From: Bifidobacterium ramosum
GTDB taxonomy: Bacteria > Actinomycetota > Actinomycetes > Actinomycetales > Bifidobacteriaceae
Reading direction: 5' to 3'
Length of the DNA: 64,000 nucleotides
Assembly: GCF_009299505.1 (NCBI RefSeq)
Contig: NZ_WBSM01000003.1
Span: 1-64,000 of the forward strand
Shown: positions 42,958 through 52,112 of the stretch, in pieces
Numbering within the stretch: position 1 is the stretch's first letter
How the letters are laid out: every line of letters starts with the position of its first letter
Notes under the pieces: generated by a model
The model's input: only the letters and a program-made list of their open reading frames with translations
Told to the model about the DNA's origin: nothing
Database searches by the model: none
Made by a program: the position numbers and the translations under genes

Positions 42958-43593
42958 ATGATCATCAACCACAACGAAGTAGGTAACGGGATCGCCGCCG
43001 ATCCCCATGTCCCCGCCCGGCTGCGCACCATCGACGAGCAGGCCGCACGCAAGCCGCTGCTCAGCGACAAGGAGCTGCCCGGGCCACTCAGTCTGACCAT
43101 ACTGTCCGGATTCGGCGCCATGTCACGACTCGACGGCAACAGCGGATACCAGACCAACCACGCCGGCACGTTGTACGGCCGGTCGACGATCGTCCAGAAG
43201 ATCGCGCCACACGGCACCATCGTCTGCGCGTTGACGGCGGCGTGGATCTGGGTCGGCGGGTTGTTCCCCGAAACGGTCGACGTCATTTCGCGCTCGCACT
43301 ACCGCGCGCCCGTGCACGATCGCAAGATCCGCGTGTTCAACCGCAAAAGCCCGTATCGGCAGATCGTGCGCGTGGGCGACCTGCGCGTCACGACACCGGC
43401 ACGCACCGTCTGCGATCTTGCGTTGCTGCCGGAACACTCGTCCGACGACGGGACAATCGGCCGGATCATCATGGACGTCATGATGGAATATCGCGTGCTG
43501 CCGGCCGACTGTCTCGACATTCTGGGCGAAAACCCGTTCTGGCCGCGCGTTGCGGTGGCACGTGGCCTGTTCGAGGAATTGGAGCAGTCATGA
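42958..43593 (+). CDS. AbiEi-like antitoxin-family protein
   Basis: 211 residues from ATG 42958; upstream sequence gives no strong ribosome site. The central part has the pattern of the C-terminal region of AbiEi-type (type IV) antitoxins: GTIVCALTAAWIWVGGLFPE, DRKIRVFNRKSPYRQIVRVG and LRVTTPARTVCDLALLPE. The usual N-terminal winged helix is not evident. The partner expected for this family is an AbiEii nucleotidyltransferase, but here the next gene is a short LRV-type protein overlapping by four bases. The activity is therefore unproven. A general bifidobacterial housekeeping role cannot be excluded. Confidence 0.62.
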   Translation: MIINHNEVGNGIAADPHVPARLRTIDEQAARKPLLSDKELPGPLSLTILSGFGAMSRLDGNSGYQTNHAGTLYGRSTIVQKIAPHGTIVCALTAAWIWVGGLFPETVDVISRSHYRAPVHDRKIRVFNRKSPYRQIVRVGDLRVTTPARTVCDLALLPEHSSDDGTIGRIIMDVMMEYRVLPADCLDILGENPFWPRVAVARGLFEELEQS

Positions 43594-43985
43594 TGTCGCC
43601 GATGACCATGACGAAGACCGCGCAACGACGGCATGCGCGGCATCGTACGATACGGCAGCGCGACGGACCGGCGGTCGATGTGCCGCGACGATTACGTACG
43701 TTAGCGGAACGACGTGCCGACGATGGCACGAACGTCGATCGTCAACGACGCGTGCGTGACGGACCGGCGGGACCGCCGCCGGCGCCACCGTTGTCGTTGA
43801 CGCCGTTGGTCGCCTGCGATCCGGCCACCGATATGGAGGTGCTCTGGCATATCGCACGCGACGTGCCGCACTTGCGACGATGGCTGGTGGCGAATCCTCA
43901 GGCGGATGCCGCGTTGCTCGAATTCGTGGCGCAGTCCGGTGGCCCGGGCGTGCGCGAGGCCCTGACCGTTCTCCTCGGCGACTGA
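43590..43985 (+). CDS. Small LRV-type (variant leucine-rich repeat) domain protein
   Basis: 131 residues. ATG at 43590 overlaps the previous stop (ATGA) and follows GGAGCAGTC. The N-terminal half is basic and low in complexity (TKTAQRRHARHRTIRQRDGP, Arg-rich). The C-terminal 55 residues (ACDPATDMEVLWHIARDVPH, LRRWLVANPQADAALLEFVA) match the LRV repeat pattern common in bifidobacterial proteins, usually attached to other domains. It could be a nucleic-acid or protein interaction module working with the AbiEi-like partner. No toxin active site can be seen. Confidence 0.6.
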   Translation: MMSPMTMTKTAQRRHARHRTIRQRDGPAVDVPRRLRTLAERRADDGTNVDRQRRVRDGPAGPPPAPPLSLTPLVACDPATDMEVLWHIARDVPHLRRWLVANPQADAALLEFVAQSGGPGVREALTVLLGD

Positions 43986-44006
43986 TCAAACCCGGCGTCA
44001 GCCTGG

Positions 44007-44055
44007 GCTCCCCTTCCCGAGGGGAGCTGTCGAGCGCAGCGAGACCGAGGGGAGC
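44007..44055. repeat. CTCCCC/GGGGAG stem-loop element
   Basis: GGCTCCCCTTCCCGAGGGGAGC, with the tail CTGTCGAGCGCAGCGAGACC, lies between the convergent LRV gene and rsmI. Confidence 0.75.
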
Positions 44056-44075
44056 AGCAGACGGCCGCCGTCACA

Positions 44076-45092
44076 TCACTGCTTGATCGCCAGTACGGCG
44101 CTGTATACCTGCTTGCGATTGGGCAGCGAACCGTCCGGCAACGGGTGCTCTTCGACGACCTGCGCGATCGCGTCCTTGATGCGCAATCCGTCCTCAAGCG
44201 CGCGGTCGATGGCAAGCACGGCCAGCTCCTCGACGCTCAACGTGGCCGGCGCGGCCGCTACTGCTTCTTCATCGGATGCGCCGCCGATCACGAGCACGAT
44301 CTCGCCGCGCGGCGGATCGTCGATGACGCTCTGCCGGATCTCGGCGACCGTGCCGCGGCGAATCTCCTCGTAATCCTTGGTCAATTCGCGGCACAGCGCC
44401 ATCGGACGGTTCGGCCCGAATCCGTCGAGTAGGTCGTCCATGGATTCGGCGATGCGGTGCGGCGTCTCGTAGAACACGATCGTGCGCCGCTCGGGTTGCA
44501 GCATGCGCAAGTGCTGCACGCGTTCGGCATGCTTGCGCGGCAGGAATCCTTCGTAGCAGAAGCGATCCGTCGGCAGTCCGGACAACGCAAGCGCATCCAA
44601 CACGGCGGAGGGGCCGGGCGCGCAGGTGACTGGCAGGCCGCGATCGATGGCGCGGCGGACGATCGCCAGTCCCGGGTCGTTGATCGTGGGCATGCCCGCG
44701 TCGGACACGACGAGCACGGTTGCGCCGGTTTCGACGCTATCGAGCAGACCGTCGGCCTTATTGCGCTCGTTGTGGTCGTGGTACGCGACGACCCGCCCGT
44801 TCACATGCACGCCGAGACGGTTCGCCAGATCGTACAGACGGCGCGTGTCCTCGGCCGCGACGATGTCCGCGTTCGCCAGCAGCGCCTTGAGACGGTCGGA
44901 CGCGTCGCCGACGTTGCCGATCGGCGTGGCGGCCAGCACGACCGTGCCACGCGGAATCGCAATCGTACGGTACGACTCCCCTGCCGCACGTCCCGCATCC
45001 GCGCGCGCGGTCGTATCCACCGCGACGTCACCATCCGCACAAGTCCGTTCCGCGCCTTCGTACGTCATCTGCCCATCATTCACGTTTCCCAT
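44076..45092 (-). CDS. rsmI: 16S rRNA (cytidine1402-2'-O)-methyltransferase
   Basis: 338 residues from ATG 45092, but the start is not certain; the enzyme core begins at GTVVLAATPIGNVGDASDRL near residue 48. It methylates the ribose of C1402 in the decoding centre using SAM. The tetrapyrrole-methylase-type motifs are present: AEDTRRLYDLANRLG, VVSDAGMPTINDPG, APGPSAVLDALALSGLPTDR, YETPHRIAESMDDLL and CRELTKDYEEIRRGT. The N-terminal extension is acidic and poorly conserved. It lies near metG, an arrangement seen in many actinobacteria. Confidence 0.95.
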   Translation of the reverse strand: MGNVNDGQMTYEGAERTCADGDVAVDTTARADAGRAAGESYRTIAIPRGTVVLAATPIGNVGDASDRLKALLANADIVAAEDTRRLYDLANRLGVHVNGRVVAYHDHNERNKADGLLDSVETGATVLVVSDAGMPTINDPGLAIVRRAIDRGLPVTCAPGPSAVLDALALSGLPTDRFCYEGFLPRKHAERVQHLRMLQPERRTIVFYETPHRIAESMDDLLDGFGPNRPMALCRELTKDYEEIRRGTVAEIRQSVIDDPPRGEIVLVIGGASDEEAVAAAPATLSVEELAVLAIDRALEDGLRIKDAIAQVVEEHPLPDGSLPNRKQVYSAVLAIKQ

Positions 45093-45263
45093 ACCGTCCA
45101 GTATTCCCCACACTAAGTACCGCGCCGGGCACCGCATCGTCCGTCACGCCCACTGTCGCACCAACCGTCGCATCGTTCGTCGCATCGTTCGTCGCATCGC
45201 CCATCGCATCGCCCATCGCATCGCTCTTCCCATCATCCGTCATCCCCATAACCCATATCCTCC

Positions 45264-45311
45264 AACGGACATCCAGCCGAAACCGCCGTCCGAATCGGCT
45301 GTATGTCCGTT
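45264..45311. repeat. P48 palindrome, copy 32
   Basis: Left arm CATCCAGCC, right arm canonical. Confidence 0.85.
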
Positions 45312-45410
45312 GAGAAAAACAACCGAAGCTGAGACAGCAACATCCAACAGATAAAACCAACGGATAAAACCAAACGCTCCACTCCGCCCCAGCCCAAACC
45401 GCCTCCCCCT

Positions 45411-45458
45411 AACGGACATACAGCCGATTTTGCCCGCCCGATCGGCTGCATGTCCGTT
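45411..45458. repeat. P48 palindrome, copy 33
   Basis: Right arm CTGCATGTCC, one minus-strand wobble. Confidence 0.85.
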
Positions 45459-45539
45459 GGAGGAACATGGCCAAACGTCAAAACAGACCGAACGGCACGA
45501 ACGCCCAGCTCCATCCCCGTCCATCCGCCACCCCCTCTC

Positions 45540-45587
45540 AACGGACATACAGCCGATTCACCCCATCCAATCGGCTGGTTGTCCGTT
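45540..45587. repeat. P48 palindrome, copy 34 (hybrid)
   Basis: Left arm CATAC form with right arm GGTTG form: the reverse of the hybrid at copy 13. Confidence 0.85.
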
Positions 45588-45707
45588 GAGGGAAGGGAAC
45601 CGGCGCACGGTCAGCACGCATGACGACGTCGCCCGCCCATCCGGCATGACCGAACGCATCACTACAGTGGGAGGCATAACGGTACTGCGCATCGTCAAAG
45701 GAGCATC

Positions 45708-46535
45708 ATGCAATACATCGACCGCACCATCACGGGCATCGACGACACCGAAGCCAGGTTCATCGGGTACGTCATCGACAACAGCGAGGAAATGAACCTG
45801 GACCGCCGCCGTCCCGCGGTACTGGTCATCCCCGGCGGCGGCTACCGCATGACCTCCGACCGCGAGGCCGAGCCGGTCGCACTGCAATTCGTCGGCGCCG
45901 GATACAGCGCGTTCGTGCTGCGCTACTCGTGCGCGCCCAGCCGCTATCCGACGGCGCTGTGCGAGGCCGCCGAGGCGATGCGGATCATCCGCAACCACGC
46001 CGACGAATGGCATCTCGACGCGCGGCGCATCGCGGTGATCGGCTTTTCGGCGGGCGGCCATCTCGCCGCGAATCTGGCGACCGTCACCGGCGACGCCGAT
46101 CTCATCGAGCACGGCTACCAGCCCGACGAGGTGCGCCCGAACGCGCTGATGCTCGCCTATCCGGTGATCACGTCCGGCCCGCTCGCCCACCGCGACAGCT
46201 TCGACGCGGCGCTCGGCCCGGAGCGCAAAAACAACGCGGCGTGGCTGGAGGCGCTGTCGATCGAGCGCCACATCGACGCGAAGACGCCGCCGGTGTTCGT
46301 CTGGCACACCATGACCGACGCGACCGTGCCGGTGGAGAACACGCTGATGCTGGTCCAGTCGTGCAAGGCGGCCGGCGTGAGCGTGGAGGCGCATCTGTTC
46401 CCGGAGGGCGCGCACGGGCTGTCGCTCGGCACGCGGGAGACGGCGTGGCATGAGCAGCCGGACGGCATCGTCGAGTGCGTGCAGTCGTGGCCGCGGCTTG
46501 CGATCGACTGGCTGCGCCGCACGTTCGCTAGATAA
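45708..46535 (+). CDS. Alpha/beta hydrolase, esterase/lipase family
   Basis: 275 residues from ATG 45708, preceded by AAAGGAGCATC. It carries the oxyanion-hole motif VLVIPGGGYRM, the nucleophile elbow VIGFSAGGH, an acid at TMTDATVPVENT and the catalytic His in EGAHGLSLG, so all three triad positions are present. The pattern is that of acetylxylan-esterase-like/BD-FAE hydrolases (PGGGY). There is no signal peptide, so it is cytoplasmic and may remove acetyl or feruloyl groups from imported oligosaccharides; the substrate is unknown. Confidence 0.88.
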   Translation: MQYIDRTITGIDDTEARFIGYVIDNSEEMNLDRRRPAVLVIPGGGYRMTSDREAEPVALQFVGAGYSAFVLRYSCAPSRYPTALCEAAEAMRIIRNHADEWHLDARRIAVIGFSAGGHLAANLATVTGDADLIEHGYQPDEVRPNALMLAYPVITSGPLAHRDSFDAALGPERKNNAAWLEALSIERHIDAKTPPVFVWHTMTDATVPVENTLMLVQSCKAAGVSVEAHLFPEGAHGLSLGTRETAWHEQPDGIVECVQSWPRLAIDWLRRTFAR

Positions 46536-46590
46536 ATAAGTAAGTCCGCACCGTCACGGTCCGTGCTGCCCGACCTCCCGTTTCTCCCGT

Positions 46591-46658
46591 TCCTCCCTTT
46601 AACGGACATACAGCCGATTACACCGTTGTAATCGGCTGTATGTCCGTTAAAGGGAGGA
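46591..46658. repeat. Extended P48 palindrome, copy 35
   Basis: The core at 46601-46648 is extended on both sides to 32-base perfect arms around the loop CCGT. The added outer bases are TCCTCCCTTT and AAAGGGAGGA. Follows the esterase gene and may stop its transcript. Confidence 0.92.
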
Positions 46659-46860
46659 CGGTGCGGGGAGTGGGACCGGCCAAAAGCGGCAGGCCCGCCG
46701 TTCGCCGACGGAACCGCGCGCAGACCCGACGACATCGCATACAGACCCGACGGAACCCGTGCAGACCCGACGTTCGCCAACGAAACCGCGTGCAGACCCG
46801 CTGGTATCGTTCATAGAGCTTATCGAATGAGACATATGCAACGATACTGACGGGATTTTC

Positions 46861-47577
46861 ATGGGTTTCATCAATTTCATCATCGAACTGCTCAAGGATC
46901 CGCGCGCGGCGATCGCCAGCTGGATCGCGATGGGCGTGGCTCCGACGCTCGGTTTCATTTTCCTCATCGTGTTCATCGAGACGGGCGTGGTCTTCTTCCC
47001 GTTCCTGCCCGGCGACTCGCTGCTGTTCGCGGCCGGCGTGTTCGCGGCCCCCGACGCGGCGACCGGCCAGGTCGCGCTGCCGCTGCACTATCTGCTGCCG
47101 GTCGTGTGGTGCGCGCCGATCATCGGCGATCAGTGCAACTACTTCATCGGCCATTTCTTCGGCCGTCGCATCATCGAGTCCGGCAAGGTCAAAGCGATGA
47201 CCCCGGAGCGCATCGAAAAGACCGAAGCGATGATCGAGAAGTGGGGTCCGCTCGCGGTGTTCCTCGGCCGTTTCTTCCCGTTCATTCGCACGTTCATGCC
47301 GTTCATCTCGGGCATTTCGGGCATGCGCTGGCGCCGCTTCACGCCGTTCTCGGTGCTCGGCGGCTTCATCTGGTCGTCGCTGTTCACGCTGCTCGGCTAC
47401 TTCTTCGGCAACATCCCGGCCGTGCAGCAGCACTTCGAACTGGTGATCGTGCTGATTCTGGCAGTTTCGCTGATCCCGACGATCGTCGGTCTGCTCAAGG
47501 CCAAGTTCGGCAAGAAGCGGTCCGGCGACGACTCCGCGGCCGATGCGGGCTCCGCCGTGCCGCGCCACGCCAAGTAG
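46861..47577 (+). CDS. DedA family membrane protein
   Basis: 238 residues from ATG 46861; the ribosome site is weak. The family supports membrane homeostasis and includes polyprenyl-phosphate and phospholipid transporters. Visible family features are the acidic re-entrant stretch IVFIETGVVFFPFLPGDSLL, GDQCNYFIGHFFGRRIIE and the arginine motif FLGRFFPFIRTFMPFISG, then a final hydrophobic segment and a Lys-rich tail. Stands alone before the tRNA-Ala gene. Confidence 0.92.
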   Translation: MGFINFIIELLKDPRAAIASWIAMGVAPTLGFIFLIVFIETGVVFFPFLPGDSLLFAAGVFAAPDAATGQVALPLHYLLPVVWCAPIIGDQCNYFIGHFFGRRIIESGKVKAMTPERIEKTEAMIEKWGPLAVFLGRFFPFIRTFMPFISGISGMRWRRFTPFSVLGGFIWSSLFTLLGYFFGNIPAVQQHFELVIVLILAVSLIPTIVGLLKAKFGKKRSGDDSAADAGSAVPRHAK

Positions 47578-47690
47578 CCAATCCCTATCGATCAGAAGCC
47601 ATTACAAAATCTTCACAATTCAAGTTGCGTTCCCCGCAAGAGCGTATTAAAGTGATGCGAGTTGTCCTGCAGAGCAAGACAACAAACCAC

Positions 47691-47763
47691 GGGGCTGTAG
47701 CTCAGTTGGTAGAGCGCTTCGTTCGCATCGAAGAGGTCGTGGTTTCGATTACCATCAGCTCCA
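47691..47763 (+). tRNA. tRNA-Ala (anticodon CGC)
   Basis: Acceptor GGGGCTG pairs with CAGCTCC, D arm GCTC/GAGC, anticodon stem CTTCG/CGAAG around TTCGCAT giving CGC, T arm with GGTTTCGATTACC. The discriminator is A; no CCA is encoded. Confidence 0.93.
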
Positions 47764-47764
47764 C

Positions 47765-47798
47765 AAACCCTCCGGGATTCCACCCCCGGAGGGTTTTT
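47765..47798 (+). terminator. Intrinsic terminator of tRNA-Ala
   Basis: AAACCCTCCGG and complement around a 10-base loop, then TTTTTCTTTTTCT on the plus strand. Confidence 0.92.
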
Positions 47799-47820
47799 CT
47801 TTTTCTCCTCGCCGCACCGG

Positions 47821-48849
47821 TCACGCGATGGCGGCCCAATGCCCGGGATCGACCTCCCGCAGCGGCACCGCCAGCCCGCCGCCGCCGAGCCCGGCTGCGA
47901 AGGCCTCCGCATCGAACTCCACCCGCCGACGCGCCCGCTCGGCGCGAGGATCCGGCTCGGGCACGGCGGAGATCAGACTGCGCGTGTACGGGTGCAGCGG
48001 GTTGCCGTACACCTCGTCGGCCGGCCCGGTCTCCACAATCCGCCCCTTCCACATCACGGCGATCCGGTCGGAGATGTAGCGCACCATCGACAGGTCGTGC
48101 GCGATGAACAGATACGTCAGCCCGCGCCGCCGCTGCAGGTCCTGCAGCAGGTTCACAATCTGCGCCTGGATCGACACGTCGAGCGCGGAGATCGGCTCGT
48201 CGCACACCACGAACGACGGATCGACCGCGAGCGCCCGCGCGATGCCGATGCGCTGCCGTTGGCCGCCGGAGAACTCGTGCGGATACCGGTCGGCGTGTTC
48301 CGGCCGCAGCCCGACCATGTCGAGCAGTTCCGCCACGCGTTCGGCCCGTTCGGCCCGGGCACCACGCCCACCGCGTCCGGAGGACACCAGATGGAAGTTA
48401 TCGATGCCTTCGGCGATGATGTCGCGCACGGTGGCGTGCGGGTCGAGGCTGGCGTACGGGTCCTGGAAGATCATCTGCACCTGCCGGCGGAACGCGGCGA
48501 CGTCCGCGCGTCTGCGGATGCCGCTGATGTCACGTCCGTCGAACAGCACGCGTCCGGAGGTGATCGACAGCAGTTTGACGATCATGCGGCCAGTGGTGGA
48601 TTTGCCGCAGCCGGATTCGCCGACCAGTCCCAGCGTTTCGCCACGTGCGATGGAAAAGCTGATGTGGTCGACGGCCGGCGTCGCGCCGCGCCCGTCTCGC
48701 CCGACACGCCCGTTACGTCCGTCGCCGTACACGTGCGTCAGTCCCTCGACCCGCAACAGTTCGTCGCGCGCCGGCTCGTCATGTCGTCCGACGGCAACCC
48801 CGACGGTGGTTCCGACGGTGGTTCCGACAATCTCATTCGTCCCGCTCAT
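47821..48849 (-). CDS. Peptide-type ABC transporter ATP-binding protein (OppF-like)
   Basis: 342 residues from ATG 48849. The start overlaps the previous stop by one base (TGATG) and has GGAAGGAG upstream. It carries Walker [15 protein letters not shown]-loop [12 protein letters not shown], signature [16 protein letters not shown] and Walker [13 protein letters not shown], then the C-terminal oligopeptide region starting [19 protein letters not shown]. The cysteine cluster normally found at the end of OppF is missing. A short Arg/Gly insert ([13 protein letters not shown]) interrupts the first strand. Last gene of the five-gene transporter cluster; with the OppD-like partner it powers import. 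Confidence 0.92.
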   Translation of the reverse strand: MSGTNEIVGTTVGTTVGVAVGRHDEPARDELLRVEGLTHVYGDGRNGRVGRDGRGATPAVDHISFSIARGETLGLVGESGCGKSTTGRMIVKLLSITSGRVLFDGRDISGIRRRADVAAFRRQVQMIFQDPYASLDPHATVRDIIAEGIDNFHLVSSGRGGRGARAERAERVAELLDMVGLRPEHADRYPHEFSGGQRQRIGIARALAVDPSFVVCDEPISALDVSIQAQIVNLLQDLQRRRGLTYLFIAHDLSMVRYISDRIAVMWKGRIVETGPADEVYGNPLHPYTRSLISAVPEPDPRAERARRRVEFDAEAFAAGLGGGGLAVPLREVDPGHWAAIA

Positions 48850-49997
48850 CACGCCGCTCCTTCCAGATGCTGCAGCTCGTGCCATATCCTCCACCGCCAC
48901 CGGATCTCCGCGGGCGGTTCGACCTGCGGCGCACGCGGGTCGAGCAGCCACGTGGCCGCCGCATGCGTGGGCGACACGGCGAAGAACGGCGGCTCGTAGC
49001 GCTCATCGACCGCGAGCGCGTAGGCGTTGCGCGGTGCGAACGCGTCACCGGCCGGTATCGCGGCGAGGTTCGGCGGCACGCCAGGGATCGGCCGCAGCCT
49101 CCCGCGCTCGGTGTCGAGCGTCGGCGTGGAGCCGAGCAGTCCCCATGTGTAGGGGTGCCGCGGGTTGTAGAAGATCTCGTCCGCGGTGCCGTATTCCACG
49201 ATGCGCCCCGCGTACATCACGGCCACGCGGTCGGCGGCCTTCGCCACGACGCCGAGATCGTGGGTGACGAGGATGATCGCCGTGCCGGTGTCGCGCTGGA
49301 TGTCGGCGAGCAGGTCGAGGATCTGCGCCTGCATGGTCACGTCGAGCGCGGTGGTCGGTTCGTCGGCAATGAGCACGTCGGGATGGCAGGCGAGCGCGAT
49401 CGCGATAACGATGCGCTGGCGTTGGCCGCCGGAGAATTCATGCGGATACTGGTGGAACCGTCGCGCCGCGTCAGAGATGCCGACCTGGTCGAGCAGCCGG
49501 ATGGCCCGTTCGCGCGCCTCGCGACGCCCGACCGACGTGTGCAGGCGGATCGTTTCGGTGATCTGCCGGCCGATGATCATCGTCGGGTCGAGCGAGGTCA
49601 TCGGGTCCTGGAAGATCATGGCGATGCGGTTGCCGCGCAGGTCGCGCAGCGCCTTGCGGTCGAGCGCGAGCACGTCGCGTCCGTCGAACCGCACGTCGCC
49701 GTCCAGCCGTGCGTTGCGTGGCAGCAGCCGCATGAGCGATCGGCAGGTCACGGATTTGCCGGATCCTGATTCGCCGACCAGCGCGAGCGTCTCGCCGGCG
49801 CGCAGGTCGAAGCTCACGCCGCGCACGGCGTGCACGTCAAGGTTGTCCTTGCGGAAGGTGACGTGCAGGTCGCGTACGGACACGCGCACCGGTCGCTCGT
49901 CGCCGCCCGCGGACGCGGCAGTCCCGGACGCGGCGGCCCCGGACGCAATGCCCCCGGTCTCAACGACGTTCCCGGAATCCTCAGTAATCTCACTCAT
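48849..49997 (-). CDS. Peptide-type ABC transporter ATP-binding protein (OppD-like)
   Basis: 382 residues from ATG 49997, preceded by GAGGGGGTAGTG and only two bases after the permease stop. Walker [13 protein letters not shown], signature [16 protein letters not shown], Walker [13 protein letters not shown]. The C-terminal region reads [20 protein letters not shown] rather than the cysteine-containing GCPFAPRC form, so the putative iron-sulphur cysteines are lost; a similar variant exists in some lactococcal OppD. The N-terminus has a Gly/Ala-rich stretch. Confidence 0.92.
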   Translation of the reverse strand: MSEITEDSGNVVETGGIASGAAASGTAASAGGDERPVRVSVRDLHVTFRKDNLDVHAVRGVSFDLRAGETLALVGESGSGKSVTCRSLMRLLPRNARLDGDVRFDGRDVLALDRKALRDLRGNRIAMIFQDPMTSLDPTMIIGRQITETIRLHTSVGRREARERAIRLLDQVGISDAARRFHQYPHEFSGGQRQRIVIAIALACHPDVLIADEPTTALDVTMQAQILDLLADIQRDTGTAIILVTHDLGVVAKAADRVAVMYAGRIVEYGTADEIFYNPRHPYTWGLLGSTPTLDTERGRLRPIPGVPPNLAAIPAGDAFAPRNAYALAVDERYEPPFFAVSPTHAAATWLLDPRAPQVEPPAEIRWRWRIWHELQHLEGAA

Positions 49998-49999
49998 CA

Positions 50000-51151
50000 C
50001 TACCCCCTCATCTTCGGATCGAGCACGTCGCGCAGGCCGTCCGCGCACAGGTTGAACGACAGCATGATCACGCACAGCACGGCCGCGGGAATCCACATCT
50101 GGTACGGGTAGATGCGCACCACCTTGAACCCGTCGTTGAGCAGCGTGCCGATCGACGCGTTCGGGATCTTCATGCCCACGCCGATGAAGCTCAGGAACGT
50201 TTCGAAGAAGATCGCGGTGGGGATTGAGAACATGAGACGGATGATGATGAGGTTCAGGATGTTCGGCAGCACGTGCCGCACCGCGATGGCCGCGCGTGGC
50301 GTACCGAGCACGATGGCGGCCTGCACGTATTCGAGCGAGCGTATCTGCAGGGTCTGCCCGCGCACCACGCGCGCCATGGTGATCCAGAAGGTGATGGCCA
50401 TCGCCACGATGATCGACACGAGTCCCGGCTGGAACACGAGCAGCATGAGCACGACGACGATCAGGCTGGGCACGCCGCTGATGATTTCGAGCACGCGCTG
50501 CATGAGGTCGTCGACGCGGCGTGAGGCGAGGCCGCTGACGAGGCCCCAGGTCACGCCGATCGCGATGTCGAGCACGGCGGCGACGAGTGAGATGGTCAGC
50601 GAGATGCGGGTGCCGTACAGCAGTCGCGACAGCAGGTCGCGGCCGAACTGGTCGGTGCCGAGGACGAAATGCTGGTTCTGCGCGCCGATGAGTCGGTACT
50701 GTTCGGCCGCGTCGGAGAACCAGTACGGCGGCAGGTTCGCGTATTCGACCTTCTGCGCGTTGGGGTCGGCCGGCGCGAGGACGGGCGCGCTGAACGCGAC
50801 GACGAACAGCGAGACGAGGACGATCGCGGCGGCGATGGCGGTTTTGTTGTGCCGCAGTCGCAGCCAGGCTTGGACGGCGTGGCTCAGATGCGGTACGTCG
50901 GCGGCGTCATGGTCGGCGACGGCCGCCGCGCGCGGTACGAACAGCGCGTCCGGCACGGCGGCCGGGTCGGCGGGACCGTCCGCGACGTCACGAGTGACGT
51001 CACGTGTAACGTCGTGAGTAACGTCACGCTCGACGCCACGTACGTCATCGCGGCGTTCGCCGTCACGTTTCACGCCATGTTCCACACCGTGCCGCACCCC
51101 GGCGATCTCCCCCGGCACCACGCCGGCGATCCCGATATCGGCAACACTCAT
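50000..51151 (-). CDS. Peptide-type ABC transporter permease (OppC-like) with extended N-terminus
   Basis: 383 residues from ATG 51151, with AAGGAAGGGGAG upstream. Six membrane segments, with the permease signature visible around AAIVLGTPRAAIAVRHVLPN and ILNLIIIRLMF. OppC proteins are usually near 300 residues; here about 95 residues precede the first membrane segment. They include a four-residue repeat DVT(H/R) encoded by five 12-base direct repeats at 50986-51045. The extension is probably cytoplasmic and unstructured. Pairs with the OppB-like permease four bases upstream. Confidence 0.92.
   Translation of the reverse strand: MSVADIGIAGVVPGEIAGVRHGVEHGVKRDGERRDDVRGVERDVTHDVTRDVTRDVADGPADPAAVPDALFVPRAAAVADHDAADVPHLSHAVQAWLRLRHNKTAIAAAIVLVSLFVVAFSAPVLAPADPNAQKVEYANLPPYWFSDAAEQYRLIGAQNQHFVLGTDQFGRDLLSRLLYGTRISLTISLVAAVLDIAIGVTWGLVSGLASRRVDDLMQRVLEIISGVPSLIVVVLMLLVFQPGLVSIIVAMAITFWITMARVVRGQTLQIRSLEYVQAAIVLGTPRAAIAVRHVLPNILNLIIIRLMFSIPTAIFFETFLSFIGVGMKIPNASIGTLLNDGFKVVRIYPYQMWIPAAVLCVIMLSFNLCADGLRDVLDPKMRG
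50986..51045. repeat. Five tandem 12-bp repeats within the OppC-like gene
   Basis: Units GACGTCACGAGT, GACGTCACGTGT, AACGTCGTGAGT, AACGTCACGCTC and GACGCCACGTAC; the period of 12 keeps the reading frame. Confidence 0.8.
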
Positions 51152-51155
51152 CGCG

Positions 51156-52100
51156 TCACTCCCCTTCCTTGCCGACGATCCGCACGCGCGGGTCGGCGAT
51201 CTGGTACAGCACGTCCATCAGGAACACGACCTCCACCAGCACGGCCGAATACCAGATCGTCACGGCCATGATCGTGTAGTAGTCGTTCGACAGAATGGAC
51301 TTGGTGAACTGCTCGCCGATGCCGGGCACCGAGAAGATCGTCTCGATCACCAGCGAACCGGTCATCAGGCCCGCGATCATCGGTCCGATCACCGTGATCA
51401 GCGGGATCAGCGAGTTGCGCAGCGCGTGCCGAACCACGATCATCGGCTCGCTCATGCCCTTCGCGCGGGCCAGTTCGATGTAGTCGGACGTGAGCACGTC
51501 GATCATCTCGGTGCGGATGAACCGCGCCGCGTCGGCGAGTGGCGCGATCGACAGCGCCAGCGTCGGCAGGATCGTCGAACGGAAGCCCTGATCCCACAGA
51601 CCCACCGGCAGTAGCCGCAGCGAGATCGCGAAGATCGACTGCACGATCACGGCGACCACGTAGTTCGGCACCGACCGGCCGAGGATCGCGATCGACGAGC
51701 AGAACCGGTCGATCCATGTGTTCTGGTTCGCGGCGGCGAGCGCGCCGAGCAGCACGCCCAGCACCGTGCCGAGCACGACGGCCTGCAGACCGAGCTGGAT
51801 GGACGGGCCGATGCGCGTGGCCATGAGCGTGGTCACCGGCTGGTCGGAGAACTGCAGCGAGATGCCGAAGTCGCCGTGCAGGATGCCGCCGAGATACGCG
51901 AGGTATTGGAGGAGCAGCGGCTTGTCGAATCCGTACTTCTTGTTGAGTTGCACGAGCTGGTCGTTGCTCAGCAACGCCTGGTTGTTGTACGGCGTGCCGG
52001 GCAGCGCGTGCATGAGGAAGAACGTGACGGTGACGATGATGAGCATCGTCACGGCCATCATGACCAGCCGCGAGCCGATGAAGGTGAGCCAACGTCGCAT
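51156..52100 (-). CDS. Peptide-type ABC transporter permease (OppB-like)
   Basis: 314 residues from ATG 52100. Six membrane segments; the permease motif is ELARAKGMSEPMIVVRHALR, followed by NSLIPLITVIGPMIAGLMTG. The large extracytoplasmic loop (LPGTPYNNQALLSNDQLVQL) is typical of OppB. It starts 13 bases after the binding protein gene, so is co-transcribed. Confidence 0.94.
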   Translation of the reverse strand: MRRWLTFIGSRLVMMAVTMLIIVTVTFFLMHALPGTPYNNQALLSNDQLVQLNKKYGFDKPLLLQYLAYLGGILHGDFGISLQFSDQPVTTLMATRIGPSIQLGLQAVVLGTVLGVLLGALAAANQNTWIDRFCSSIAILGRSVPNYVVAVIVQSIFAISLRLLPVGLWDQGFRSTILPTLALSIAPLADAARFIRTEMIDVLTSDYIELARAKGMSEPMIVVRHALRNSLIPLITVIGPMIAGLMTGSLVIETIFSVPGIGEQFTKSILSNDYYTIMAVTIWYSAVLVEVVFLMDVLYQIADPRVRIVGKEGE

Positions 52101-52112
52101 CGGAGCCGTCCG

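Larger units (their letters stand above)
45093..45707. other. Divergent intergenic region between rsmI and the esterase gene
   Basis: 615 bases with three P48 copies and, at 45160-45220, a short tandem run of (TCGCATCG)-type octamers (CGTCGCATCGTTCGTCGCATC). No coding frame is credible. Because both flanking genes point away from it, these P48 copies cannot be ordinary terminators of those genes. Confidence 0.5.
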
